NCBI GenBank assembly: GCA_026393835.1 | Contig: JAPKZK010000034.1 | Location: 1-51,088 of the forward strand | Source: Candidatus Aminicenantota bacterium | GTDB taxonomy: Bacteria; Acidobacteriota; Aminicenantia; UBA2199 | Reading direction: 5' to 3' | DNA length: 51,088 bases | Part shown: one piece after another, positions 42,324-51,088 of the stretch | Position numbering within the stretch: position 1 is the first letter of the stretch | Layout: each line of letters opens with the position of its first letter | Position numbers and translations under genes: made by a program | The notes under the pieces: generated by a model | What the model was told of the DNA's origin: nothing | What the model saw: the letters and a program-made list of their open reading frames with translations, nothing else | The model's database searches: none

Positions 42324-43958
42324 ATGAAACCGAAATTTTCATTGTTTTTGCAAGTAACACTAATAACCGTTTTGATAACCCTTGCCGGCTGCAAAGACTT
42401 CCGGGCCCAAAAAGATAAGGAGGCCGTCGCATCACCGCAGAAACTGCAGGAAGCGAAAAGCATCCCAAAAATGGAAATGGCCCCCACGGAAACGCCAGCC
42501 CCTTCACCGGTGGCCGCCGAACCGTCCGGCGTGAAAGAGTTTAACACGGAAGAATACGGCCGGATAGTGGAAAATGAATTCAAAGACGCCCGGCAAAATC
42601 CACTCTCTACTTTTTCCATCGATGTCGATAAAGCCTCATATGCCAATATCAGGCGCTTTATTACCGGCAGCCAATTACCCCCCAAAGATTCCGTAAGAAT
42701 CGAAGAAATGATCAACTATTTTACCTACGATTACCCCCAACCGGAAGGCGATAATCCCTTTTCCGTCAGCACGGAAATTTCCCAATGCCCCTGGAACCGC
42801 CAACATAAATTGGTCATGATCGGTTTACAAGGCAAAAACCTGGACTACCACCAACTGAAACCCTGCAACCTGGTCTTCCTGGTGGATTCCTCCGGTTCCA
42901 TGGAGGATGTCAACAAACTTCCTTTGTTAAAGCAGTCTTTGAAACTCCTGGTGGACGGCCTGGACGACAGGGATAAAATAGCCATTGTCGCCTACGCCGG
43001 CTCCGCGGGCCTCATATTACCCTCCACCCCGGCTTCCCGGAACCGGCAAATCATCGCTGCATTAGACCAATTATCCGCCGGCGGCACCACGGCCGGTGGT
43101 GAAGGTCTCCAACTGGCTTACCGCGTCGCGCAAGAGAACTTGATCAAGGACGGCAACAACCGCGTCATTCTTTGCACGGACGGGGATTTCAATGTGGGCG
43201 TATCTTCCACCGGCGAGTTGGTGCGCTTTATCGAAGAAAAAAGAAAGAGCGATATCTACCTGACTATTTGCGGGTTCGGCATGGGCAATTACAAAGACGG
43301 TCGCATGGAAGAAATCAGTAAGGCCGGCAACGGCAATTATTTCTATATCGATAATATCCAGGAAGCGAAGAAAGTATTTGTGAAAGAAATGCGGGCCAAT
43401 TTATTCACCATAGCCAAAGACGTCAAAATCCAGGTGGAATTTAATCCCACCCGTGTCAAAGCCTACCGCCTGGTGGGTTATGAAAACCGCGTCATGGCCA
43501 ACGAGGATTTTAACGATGATAAAAAAGACGCCGGAGAATTGGGGGCCGGTCATACGGTAACCGCCCTATACGAAATCCTCCCGGCCGGCGCCGCCGAAGA
43601 AGTGAGAAAAACCGATGATCTTAAATACCAGGTAACCGATGTCAAACCGACAGCGGCGGGAACCGCGGAAATCATGACGGTCAAACTTCGTTACAAACTG
43701 CCCAAAGAGGAAACCAGCAAACTGATCGAGAAGGCGCTGACCGATCCGGGGACGCCCCTTGAAAACGCGTCTGAGAATTTCCGTTTTTCAGCGTCTGTGG
43801 CGGGGTTTGGCATGCTTTTGCGGGACTCCAAATTTAAAGGGGACCTGACCTATGACACGGTGTTGGCCATGGCAAAGAATTCCCAGGGAAAAGACCCGGA
43901 AGGGTATCGCGCCGAATTTATCCGCCTGGTCGAAACCTGCGCCTTGCTGACAAAATAG
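42324..43958 (+). CDS. VWA-domain lipoprotein (YfbK-like)
   Basis: This 544-residue protein has a lipoprotein signal (lipobox LAGC, Cys23). The N-terminal part of the family follows (NPLSTFSIDVDKASYANIRR, about 94-113), then a von Willebrand A domain with a complete MIDAS: DSSGSM near residue 190, Thr in GGTTAGGEG, and CTDGDFNVG near 291. A C-terminal DUF3520-like part ends with GFGMLLRDSKFKGD. Such proteins bind metal-dependent ligands at the cell envelope; the precise role is unknown. GGAGG with a 6-nt spacer precedes the ATG, with a TACAAT-like box about 25 nt further upstream. Transcribed alone. Confidence 0.9.
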   Translation: MKPKFSLFLQVTLITVLITLAGCKDFRAQKDKEAVASPQKLQEAKSIPKMEMAPTETPAPSPVAAEPSGVKEFNTEEYGRIVENEFKDARQNPLSTFSIDVDKASYANIRRFITGSQLPPKDSVRIEEMINYFTYDYPQPEGDNPFSVSTEISQCPWNRQHKLVMIGLQGKNLDYHQLKPCNLVFLVDSSGSMEDVNKLPLLKQSLKLLVDGLDDRDKIAIVAYAGSAGLILPSTPASRNRQIIAALDQLSAGGTTAGGEGLQLAYRVAQENLIKDGNNRVILCTDGDFNVGVSSTGELVRFIEEKRKSDIYLTICGFGMGNYKDGRMEEISKAGNGNYFYIDNIQEAKKVFVKEMRANLFTIAKDVKIQVEFNPTRVKAYRLVGYENRVMANEDFNDDKKDAGELGAGHTVTALYEILPAGAAEEVRKTDDLKYQVTDVKPTAAGTAEIMTVKLRYKLPKEETSKLIEKALTDPGTPLENASENFRFSASVAGFGMLLRDSKFKGDLTYDTVLAMAKNSQGKDPEGYRAEFIRLVETCALLTK

Positions 43959-43987
43959 ACCGCGTCTGTACAGCTTTAAAAATTATT

Positions 43988-44085
43988 GCCACCAAGGCAC
44001 CAAGGCACCAAGACACCAAGGTACACTAAGGGGGTTTTTATAGTAAAATCTTTGGTGTACCTTGGTGCCTTTGTGCCTTGGTGGC
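43988..44085. repeat. Long inverted repeat built from CACCAAGG units
   Basis: The left arm (43988-44026, GCCACCAAGGCACC...GGTACAC) pairs with the right arm (44055-44085, GTGTACCTTGG...CTTGGTGGC). The left arm has one extra 8-bp CACCAAGR unit. The loop is about 28 nt. It lies just after the VWA gene and could also act as a terminator. CACCAAGGCACCAAG-type palindromes are dispersed in many bacterial genomes. Confidence 0.85.
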
Positions 44086-44161
44086 TATTTGTCTTTTTCC
44101 TGCTATTCCTGTAAAATAAGCGTCTGAGGTTGTTTAAATTATCACAATTAAGGAGTTAATA

Positions 44162-45157
44162 ATGATAAACCTGGAAACCAATTACATGGGCTTGACCCTA
44201 AAAAACCCGATTATCGTCGGGAGTTGCGGTTTAACCGGTTCCCTGGAAAAAATCGAAGAACTGGAAACCCATGGCGCCGGCGCCGTGGTTCTTAAATCCA
44301 TCTTCGAAGAACAAATCCTCATGGAAGCCGATTCCCTGAGATCTGCGCACCCCGGGCACTCCGAAGAAGCGGATAATATCACCCAATATACCCAACAGCA
44401 TAACCTGGATGAATACCTGCAATTGGTTTCCGCCGCCAAAAAAGCAGTGTCTATTCCCGTGATCGCCAGTATCAACTGCGCCTCATCGAGCCATTGGATT
44501 TCTTTTGCCAGTAAAATCCAGGACGCCGGCGCGGACGGGCTGGAATTAAATATTTTTATTATGCCATCCGACCACAACCAAAAAGGCGCGGATGTGGAAA
44601 AAATCTATTTCGATATTATCGACCTGGTAAAAAAGCAGGTAACCATACCCATTGCCGTTAAAATGAGTTTCTATTTTTCCGGGCTGGCCAATATGATTTT
44701 TAACCTTTCGGTTCGGCGCATCGGGGCCATTGTGTTGTTTAACCGGTTTTATGCCCCGGACATCGACCTGGAAAAAATGGCAGTCGTGTCTTCGCATGTG
44801 TTTAGTTCCGCGTCGGAGATAGGGTTGCCCCTCCGTTGGGTGGGGATGCTTTCGCCCCATGTCAAATGCGACCTGGCGGCCTCTACCGGCATCCAGGACG
44901 GGGACGGCGTCATTAAATGCTTGCTGGTGGGGGCAAAAGCAGTCCAGGTGGCCACCACTCTTTATAAAAACGGTCCGGCCCACATCGGCAAAATGCTGGA
45001 CCAAATCGAAACCTGGATGAAAGGACGCCGCTTTACCTCATTGCAAGACTTCACCGGCAAATTAAACCAGGCCCGGATTAAAAACCCCATTCTTTATGAA
45101 CGCACACAGTTCATGAAATATTTTTCCGGGAAATACCCGGATTCTACGAGCGAATGA
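44162..45157 (+). CDS. Dihydroorotate dehydrogenase-like flavoprotein
   Basis: This 331-residue TIM-barrel protein of the DHOD-like group has LKNPIIVGSCGLTGSLEKIEEL, PVIASINCASS, GADGLELNIFIMPSD, IPIAVKMSFYF and a C-terminal phosphate-binding region (LLVGAKAVQVATTLYKNG). The catalytic Cys/Ser segment of true PyrD (NxSCPN type) reads LNIFIMPSD here, so activity on dihydroorotate is doubtful; an oxidoreductase of unknown substrate is safer. No pyrimidine genes are nearby. GGAG with a 6-nt spacer precedes the ATG. Confidence 0.85.
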   Translation: MINLETNYMGLTLKNPIIVGSCGLTGSLEKIEELETHGAGAVVLKSIFEEQILMEADSLRSAHPGHSEEADNITQYTQQHNLDEYLQLVSAAKKAVSIPVIASINCASSSHWISFASKIQDAGADGLELNIFIMPSDHNQKGADVEKIYFDIIDLVKKQVTIPIAVKMSFYFSGLANMIFNLSVRRIGAIVLFNRFYAPDIDLEKMAVVSSHVFSSASEIGLPLRWVGMLSPHVKCDLAASTGIQDGDGVIKCLLVGAKAVQVATTLYKNGPAHIGKMLDQIETWMKGRRFTSLQDFTGKLNQARIKNPILYERTQFMKYFSGKYPDSTSE

Positions 45158-45234
45158 AGATAAAGCTTAAGGAACACATGGAAGACACAGAAAAATAGCG
45201 GCATTCGGGACAGACCAATTTTTACCTTATCGGA

Positions 45235-45263
45235 TTGTCATTCCCCGGCAATTATGATAGAAT
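45235..45263 (+). promoter_or_regulatory. Promoter of the helicase-methyltransferase operon
   Basis: TTGTCA (45235-45240), a 17-bp spacer and TAGAAT (45258-45263). About 80 nt lie between the -10 box and the helicase ATG; that leader holds a 25-codon frame. Confidence 0.65.
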
Positions 45264-45283
45264 ATTCTATGGGGTTTCATTAA

Positions 45284-45361
45284 ATGAATATGCGAGAACT
45301 TTTCCAGGTCGGGGATACTGTCGTTATCCCCTGGAGTAAATCGAATGCCGAGAATTTTTGA
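45284..45361 (+). CDS. Possible 25-residue leader peptide
   Basis: The frame MNMRELFQVGDTVVIPWSKS plus NAENF starts just after the helicase promoter and overlaps the helicase start in another frame (stop at 45359-45361, helicase ATG at 45345). It has no evident ribosome binding site of its own. It contains the helicase GGAG site, so its translation could affect helicase initiation. It could also be chance. Confidence 0.3.
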   Translation: MNMRELFQVGDTVVIPWSKSNAENF

Positions 45362-48300
45362 TAACATAGAAGAGCCGCTTCTCCCTGCAATCCTTGAAAC
45401 CATTTCTCTATCTTACCGCGCCGATTTTTGCGTGGGATATTTTAACCTCCGGGGGTGGAAAACCATCGATACGTATATCGATCGCTGGCCGGGCGGGGAA
45501 GGCAAATGCTGCCGTTTACTCATCGGGATGCAGCCGAACCCGAAAGAGGAATTACTGGAATCCATCAGCCTGTCTAAGCAGCGCACCGGCATCGATCTGG
45601 CTGCGGCGGCGCAACTGAAACGGCAGGTGGCCGAAGATTTACGCGCCCAACTGGCTTCCGGTACTCCTTCCAATGAAGATGAAATCGCTCTCCGCCGCCT
45701 GTCGAGCCAACTTAAAGCCCAAAAAGTAATCGTTAAACTTTGCCTGCGCCAATATTTACATGCCAAGTTGTACCTGCTGTTTCGCAGCGATCCCATCAAC
45801 CCCATTGTGGGCTTCATGGGCAGCAGCAACCTTACTTTTGCCGGTCTTAAAAAAAACTGGGAATTAAATATCGATGTTTTGGATTTGGATGCATGTACTA
45901 AACTCTCCAAATGGTTTGAAGAAAGGTGGGATGACAAATTCTGCCTGGATATTTCCAAAGAACTGGCTGAAATTATCGACGCCAGTTGGGCCCGTATCGA
46001 TCCGGTTCCTCCTTACTATATCTACTTAAAAATCGCATACCATCTTTCCCATGAGGCCAGGGCAGGCATTTCGGAATTTACCATCCCCAAGGACTTCGGG
46101 GATAAACTCCTGGATTTTCAGAAAGCGGCGGTTCAGATCGCCGCCCATCATTTGAATACCCGCGGGGGCGTTTTGATCGGCGATGTGGTGGGACTTGGGA
46201 AAACCCTTATGGCCACGGCGGTTGCCCGTATCATGGAAGACGACTTCGACCTCGAAACATTAATTATTTGCCCCAAAAACTTGGTTTCCATGTGGGAAGA
46301 TTACAAGGATCAGTACAGGCTGAGGGCCAGGGTTTTATCTTTGAGCATGGTAAACCGGGAATTACCGGATCTTCGACGTTACCGCATTGTTTTGATCGAT
46401 GAGAGCCACAACCTACGCAATAGGGAAGGAAAACGTTTCCGTGCGATTCAAGAATATATCGAGGAGAATGAAAGTAAATGTATCCTCCTTTCCGCTACGC
46501 CATATAATAAAGATTACCTGGATTTATCCAACCAACTGCGGTTGTTTCTCAAAGATGACCAGGAACTTGTCATTCGCCCCGAGCGGCTGCTGCGGGAAAT
46601 CGGTGAAATGGAATTTATCCGCAGGCACCAATGCGCTGTCCGGTCCCTGGCCGCATTTGAAAAAAGCATTCATGCCGATGACTGGCGCGAACTGATGCGG
46701 CTTTATCTTGTCCGCCGCACCCGGACGTTTATCCAGGATAATTACGCCCAAACAGACCCCGAAAATAACCGGAAATTCCTGGTTTTTGAAGACGGTTCCA
46801 GGACATATTTTCCCGTACGCGAACCCAGGACTATAAAATATCAATTATCCGAAGACGACGATTCGGATCGCTATGGACGGTTGTATTCACAAAGTGTGGT
46901 GGATACCATCGATGCCCTTACGCTTCCCCGGTATGGATTGGGAAATTATATCGCAGCCGCGCCCCACCGCGCCCCCTCTCCCGAAGAAGCAAAAACCATC
47001 AGGAACCTGTCCAGGGCCGGGAAACGCCTCATGGGGTTCTGCCGCACCAATCTTTTCAAACGCCTCGAAAGCAGCGGGATGGCCTTTTTACAGTCCATCG
47101 AACGGCATATCCTGCGGAATTATGTGTACCTGTATGCCATTGCGAATAAATTAAATTTACCCATCGGTGCACAAGACATCGGTATACTCGATTCCTGGAT
47201 TTTCGATGAAGATACGGACAGCGATGCCGGGACCCTGATCCAATTAGAGGGAGATGAAGATAATACCCCCGCCGCGGGGGCAGAGAATAACCGCTGTCGA
47301 TCCCTGCGCACGGAAGAAGATTTTAAAAAACGCGCGGCCGAAGTTTATGGGGATCATCTAAAAAAATACCGCCGACGGTTTAAATGGCTCAACACCGAAC
47401 TATTTAGCCCTTCTCTTGGAAAAGACCTGGAGTCAGACGCAAAAGCCCTTCTAAGCGTCCTCAGTGAAGCCGGGGAATGGAACCCGGACGAAGACTACAA
47501 ACTCCAAAACCTTATCAATTTACTAACCCAAATTCATCCCGGTCATAAGATTCTCGTATTTTCCCAGTTTGCCGATACCGTCCGATTTATAGAGGTCGAG
47601 TTAAAACGAAGGGGAATCCAGGGCGCCGCGGGTGTGACCGGGGAATCCTCCGACCCGGCTTCCTATGCCTGGAAATTTAGCCCGGTCAGCAGCGGGAAAC
47701 GTCGCCTGGTTAAACCCGGCGACGAATTAAGGGTGCTTATTACGACGGATGTATTGAGTGAAGGTCAGAACCTCCAGGATTGTTCCATTGTTGTCAATTA
47801 TGATTTGCCCTGGGCCATCATTCGCCTCATCCAGCGCGTGGGTCGCGTGGACCGCATTGGCCAAAAAGCAGACAGCATACTGTGTTATTCGTTTTTACCG
47901 ACAGATGGCGTGGAACGAATTATCAAACTCCGTGAGCGTATCAGACGCCGGTTAATGGAAAACGCAGAAGTGGTGGGAACCGATGAAAAATTCTTTGAAG
48001 AGGAACAGGATGACGCCCTGGTTCTCGATATTTATAACGAAAAAGCAGGAATTCTCGACGGCGACCACGATTCCGAAGTGGACCTGGCCTCCTATGCCTA
48101 TCAAACCTGGAAAAACGCCGTTACCAAAAACCCGGAACTGGAAAAAATCATCCCCGGCTTACCCCCGGTGGTCTATTCCACCATGCCCGTCGAGATGAAA
48201 GACAATTTACCGGAAGGGGTCCTGGTATATTTGCGGACCGCCCAGGATAATGATGCGCTTGTCTGGATGGATAAAGAAGGAAACAGTATTACGGAATCCC

Positions 48301-48743
48301 AGAAAACCATCCTGGATGCGGCGAAATGTTTGCCGGAAACCCCTGCCCTGCCCCGGTTTGAAAATCATCATGAACTGGTGGCCCAGGGGGTGAAATGGGT
48401 ACTGAAGGAAGAAAAAGCCATCGGCGGTCAATTGGGCCGTCCTTCTAGCGCCCGTTTCCGCACGTACGAACGGCTTAAAAATTACTGGGAAAAAATAAAC
48501 GCCACACATTCCAGTCACCCTGCCCTGGCCTGGGCCGTCGATGCGATTTACCGCCATCCCCTCCGGCAGGCCGCGGTGGATTCGTTAAACCGGCAATTAC
48601 GCAGCGGTATTTCGGATGAAGACCTCGCCCGCCTCGTTATCGAATTAAAAGAAGAGGACCGTCTATGTATTATCCACGGAGCAAAACAAACCAGGGAACC
48701 GGGAATTATTTGTTCTCTTGGATTGAAATTGAAAACGGAGTAA
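45345..48743 (+). CDS. PLD-like/SNF2 helicase of a restriction or defence system
   Basis: This 1132-residue protein has an N-terminal phospholipase-D-like domain (about 1-215) with H139-A-K141 in HAKLYLLF and GSSNLTFAGL. It is followed by an SNF2/SF2 helicase: Walker A GDVVGLGKT (K286), DESH at 352-355, LLSATPYNKD, and in the second RecA domain KILVFSQFADT, VLSEGQNLQDC and QRVGRVDRIGQ. The combination of PLD nuclease and helicase next to an Eco57I-type methyltransferase is known from restriction-like defence islands. GGAG with an 8-nt spacer precedes the ATG. The downstream methyltransferase starts 4 bp after the stop, so the two form one operon. Confidence 0.9.
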   Translation: MPRIFDNIEEPLLPAILETISLSYRADFCVGYFNLRGWKTIDTYIDRWPGGEGKCCRLLIGMQPNPKEELLESISLSKQRTGIDLAAAAQLKRQVAEDLRAQLASGTPSNEDEIALRRLSSQLKAQKVIVKLCLRQYLHAKLYLLFRSDPINPIVGFMGSSNLTFAGLKKNWELNIDVLDLDACTKLSKWFEERWDDKFCLDISKELAEIIDASWARIDPVPPYYIYLKIAYHLSHEARAGISEFTIPKDFGDKLLDFQKAAVQIAAHHLNTRGGVLIGDVVGLGKTLMATAVARIMEDDFDLETLIICPKNLVSMWEDYKDQYRLRARVLSLSMVNRELPDLRRYRIVLIDESHNLRNREGKRFRAIQEYIEENESKCILLSATPYNKDYLDLSNQLRLFLKDDQELVIRPERLLREIGEMEFIRRHQCAVRSLAAFEKSIHADDWRELMRLYLVRRTRTFIQDNYAQTDPENNRKFLVFEDGSRTYFPVREPRTIKYQLSEDDDSDRYGRLYSQSVVDTIDALTLPRYGLGNYIAAAPHRAPSPEEAKTIRNLSRAGKRLMGFCRTNLFKRLESSGMAFLQSIERHILRNYVYLYAIANKLNLPIGAQDIGILDSWIFDEDTDSDAGTLIQLEGDEDNTPAAGAENNRCRSLRTEEDFKKRAAEVYGDHLKKYRRRFKWLNTELFSPSLGKDLESDAKALLSVLSEAGEWNPDEDYKLQNLINLLTQIHPGHKILVFSQFADTVRFIEVELKRRGIQGAAGVTGESSDPASYAWKFSPVSSGKRRLVKPGDELRVLITTDVLSEGQNLQDCSIVVNYDLPWAIIRLIQRVGRVDRIGQKADSILCYSFLPTDGVERIIKLRERIRRRLMENAEVVGTDEKFFEEEQDDALVLDIYNEKAGILDGDHDSEVDLASYAYQTWKNAVTKNPELEKIIPGLPPVVYSTMPVEMKDNLPEGVLVYLRTAQDNDALVWMDKEGNSITESQKTILDAAKCLPETPALPRFENHHELVAQGVKWVLKEEKAIGGQLGRPSSARFRTYERLKNYWEKINATHSSHPALAWAVDAIYRHPLRQAAVDSLNRQLRSGISDEDLARLVIELKEEDRLCIIHGAKQTREPGIICSLGLKLKTE

Positions 48744-48747
48744 TAAT

Positions 48748-51088
48748 ATGGGAATGGATTTATTAAAAGCGCGTGATTGTCTTGCCAATTTTAATTTTTC
48801 CGAACTTTTTACCGCCGAATTGGGATGGTCGCAACCCGAACTTGCGGAACCGGTAAGAATAGTAGTGTCCGATACGCCGCTTACCCAAAAAAAAATTGCC
48901 CTGCTTGGCGATGTGGCGGTTTTCGAAGTCGTTTCAGAAAAGGGAAATATCCCCGACGGCAGCGTCCGCGCTGCCGTGCACAAAGAAATATCCCTACTAT
49001 TTCGCGATAACCTGGTCATTTTTATCGATGACCGCCGCATTCAAAGTTTATGGTATTGGGTGAAACATCAGGATGGGAAGTTGTTTATAAGAAATCATTT
49101 TTATTTCCGGGGTCAGCCGGGCGATCTCTTTCTCAGCAAATTAAATTCCATGGTTTTCGAAGTCGGCGAATTTGATAAATTTACCGATGCCCCCGTTGTG
49201 GAAGTGACAAAACGGTTGAAAGACGCCCTCGATGTGGAGCGCGTTACAAAAAAATTCTACAAGGAATTCCAGGAACTTCACCTGGGATTCCTTGACCTGA
49301 TCGAAGGAATCGATGATGAACGGGAATGTCGCTGGTACGCCTCCGTTATGCTGAACCGGTTGATGTTTATTTATTTTTTGCAGCGAAAATTCTTTATCGA
49401 TAACGGCGATAACAGGTATCTTCAAAACAAACTGGCGCAAATAAAGGAAATGGGGAAAAACCTATATTATGAAAAATTCCTTAAACTCCTTTTCTTCGAA
49501 GGATTTGCCAAACCGGAACAGAAGCGGTCACAAGAGGCAAAGGAATTATTGGGTAAAATAAAATATTTAAACGGCGGTTTATTCCTTCTCCATCCCATCG
49601 AGATAAAAAACCCGGGTATTACCATTAAGGATAAGGCGTTCGAGAAGTTGTTCTCTCTTTTCGAGCGGTATTCCTGGAATTTAAACGACACACCCGGCGG
49701 CGAGGATAATGAAATCAACCCCGATGTGCTTGGGTATATATTTGAAAAGTATATTAACCAGAAAGCCTTCGGCGCATACTATACACGGCCTGAAATTACC
49801 GAATATTTATGCGAGCGAACCATTTACAACCTGGTGCTGGGCCGAGTCAATCATCAAGAGATACCGGGCGTACTTGCCGGCCGGCAATTCGACGATCTCG
49901 CCGAATTGCTCATTAACCTGGACGCCGGGATATGTTGGGAATTAATCGATAGGGTCCTTCCCCAAATACGCATCCTTGATCCCGCGTGCGGGTCCGGCGC
50001 GTTCCTGGTCTCTGCCATGAAAACCCTGATAAACATTTATGCGGCTGTTATCGGGAAAATCAAATTCCTTAGCGATAAGCGGCTTGAATCCTGGCTAAAA
50101 GCAATCGAGAAGAAACATCCCCGCATCGATTATTACATCAAAAAAACCATCATCACGGAGAACCTCTTTGGCGTGGACATCATGGAAGAGGCCGTGGAAA
50201 TCGGGAAATTGCGACTTTTCCTTGCCCTGGTGGCCGCCGTCAATTCAGTCGATGATCTCGAGCCCCTCCCCAATATCGATTTCAATATCCTTACCGGGAA
50301 TTCGCTGGTCGGCTTGATGCATGTGGATGATAAAAAATTTGAAGGTCATTTACAGGGAAATTTATTCCGAAAAAGCTATCGACAGGTGGTCGATGAAAAG
50401 AACAGGTTGGTAACCACTTACCGGAAGGCATCCGCTTATTCGGAAGACCTGCAGTCCCTGCGGGAAGATATCGACGTACGCCGGGATGAAGCCATCGCTA
50501 CCCTTAATTCCATCCTTTGCGATGATTTCAAGTACCTGGATATAAAATTTGAACAAGCGGTATGGGACGATAAGAAGAAAAAATCCGGGAAGCCCGTTAA
50601 ACGAGCTATATCTGAGGAAGACATTAACAAATTAAAACCCTTTCATTGGGGTTTTGAATTCAATGAGATAATCAACACCCATGCGGGATTTGACGTCATT
50701 ATTACGAACCCGCCCTGGGAAATTTTCAAACCCAATGCCAAAGAATTCTTTGAAGAATACTCCCACCTGGTCACAAAGAAAAAAATGACCATCAAAGACT
50801 TTGAAAAGGAACAGGCGAAACTGCTGAAAGACCCGGAAATCCGCGGCGCCTGGCTGGAATACCTGGGCGGGTATCCGTATATGAGCGCATTTTTTCGATC
50901 GTCTCCGCAATATAAAAATCAAATCAGCGTTGTGAACGGAAAAAAAGCAGGAACGGATATCAACCTGTATAAGTTATTTTTAGAGCAGTGTTTCAATCTC
51001 CTGCGAGAAGGCGGATATTGCGGTATCGTTATTCCCAGTGGAATTTATACGGACCTGGGAACAAAACAGCTTCGAGAAATGCTGTTTA
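48748..51088 (+). CDS. Eco57I-type DNA methyltransferase / type IIG enzyme (3' end outside the window)
   Basis: The first 780 codons are visible and the frame is still open at the window end. The N-terminus is unassigned (LLGDVAVFEVVSEKGNIPDG). A helical region leads to YEFI-like GYIFEKYINQKAFGAYYTRP, then motif I LDPACGSGAFLVS (D411), GVDIMEEAVEIGKLRLFLAL, and motif IV ITNPPWE (N654). This is the layout of large Eco57I-like restriction-methylation proteins acting on adenine N6. GGAG with a 7-nt spacer is placed just after the helicase stop. With the PLD-SNF2 helicase it probably forms a two-gene restriction system; target recognition should lie beyond the window. Confidence 0.9.
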   Translation, partial: MGMDLLKARDCLANFNFSELFTAELGWSQPELAEPVRIVVSDTPLTQKKIALLGDVAVFEVVSEKGNIPDGSVRAAVHKEISLLFRDNLVIFIDDRRIQSLWYWVKHQDGKLFIRNHFYFRGQPGDLFLSKLNSMVFEVGEFDKFTDAPVVEVTKRLKDALDVERVTKKFYKEFQELHLGFLDLIEGIDDERECRWYASVMLNRLMFIYFLQRKFFIDNGDNRYLQNKLAQIKEMGKNLYYEKFLKLLFFEGFAKPEQKRSQEAKELLGKIKYLNGGLFLLHPIEIKNPGITIKDKAFEKLFSLFERYSWNLNDTPGGEDNEINPDVLGYIFEKYINQKAFGAYYTRPEITEYLCERTIYNLVLGRVNHQEIPGVLAGRQFDDLAELLINLDAGICWELIDRVLPQIRILDPACGSGAFLVSAMKTLINIYAAVIGKIKFLSDKRLESWLKAIEKKHPRIDYYIKKTIITENLFGVDIMEEAVEIGKLRLFLALVAAVNSVDDLEPLPNIDFNILTGNSLVGLMHVDDKKFEGHLQGNLFRKSYRQVVDEKNRLVTTYRKASAYSEDLQSLREDIDVRRDEAIATLNSILCDDFKYLDIKFEQAVWDDKKKKSGKPVKRAISEEDINKLKPFHWGFEFNEIINTHAGFDVIITNPPWEIFKPNAKEFFEEYSHLVTKKKMTIKDFEKEQAKLLKDPEIRGAWLEYLGGYPYMSAFFRSSPQYKNQISVVNGKKAGTDINLYKLFLEQCFNLLREGGYCGIVIPSGIYTDLGTKQLREMLF

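Noticed and set aside
44162..45157. pyrD
   Set aside because: The catalytic segment of true dihydroorotate dehydrogenases is not conserved and no pyrimidine genes are nearby.

Overview
The window (51 kb, moderate GC) comes from a bacterial chromosome that I would place near the Acidobacteriota, most likely a Candidatus Aminicenantes-type lineage. The grounds are a GWxTD-domain/TPR protein, a two-component hybrid with a sensor beta-propeller, an S9 peptidase fused to a sulfatase-modifying-factor domain, and abundant dispersed non-coding repeats. This is an inference from gene content, not a phylogeny. No rRNA, tRNA, CRISPR array, transposase or phage gene was recognised. Several promoters sit so close to the start codon (-10 box 6-8 nt upstream) that their mRNAs should be leaderless; genes inside operons use GGAG-type ribosome binding sites.

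Layout. 1-1120: two unrelated tandem arrays of 21-bp units, upstream of a minus-strand gene that begins at position 11 and leaves the window. 1162-5849 (minus): a short, Sec-exported RHS-core protein followed by about two further tandem copies of its C-terminal tip, each tip followed by small membrane-anchored proteins. This looks like a polymorphic-toxin locus with duplicated tip/immunity modules. 6041-9142 (minus): a single-chain DNA methyltransferase with a PD-(D/E)xK-like N-terminus (type IIG/ISP-like restriction-modification). 9510-13325 (plus): a hybrid histidine kinase. 13502-23501 (minus): a six-gene operon with a membrane protein ending in eight Cys residues spaced every four (CHSA repeats), a radical SAM/SPASM enzyme, a four-TM membrane protein, a GWxTD protein, a TPR protein and the S9 peptidase fusion. 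The radical SAM gene carries two in-frame copies of a palindromic repeat element.

23861-40627 (minus): a roughly 17-kb, tightly packed run of genes headed by one promoter with a perfect inverted repeat between -35 and -10. It encodes a degenerate NtrC-type regulator, a single-domain receiver, a complete branched-chain-amino-acid-type (Liv) ABC transporter, an O-methyltransferase-like protein, a very divergent GHKL kinase, three proteins that start with receiver-like but acid-pocket-less modules, and two membrane proteins. I regard it as the best candidate for an undescribed system: an ABC importer wired to an unusual phosphorelay-like set of proteins. The cluster is also invaded by a CCACTCACC-type minisatellite, which lies in frame inside the LivG ATPase and a pseudo-receiver protein and supplies the first residues of LivF. 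Beside it are one intact and one internally deleted four-helix-bundle (S23-type) gene.

40971-45157: a small membrane ORF, tlyA, a VWA lipoprotein, and a dihydroorotate dehydrogenase-like protein. 45345-51088 (plus): a PLD-SNF2 helicase followed by an Eco57I-type methyltransferase that runs off the window, a probable restriction/defence pair. The window therefore has restriction-type genes near both ends with signalling and secretion genes between.
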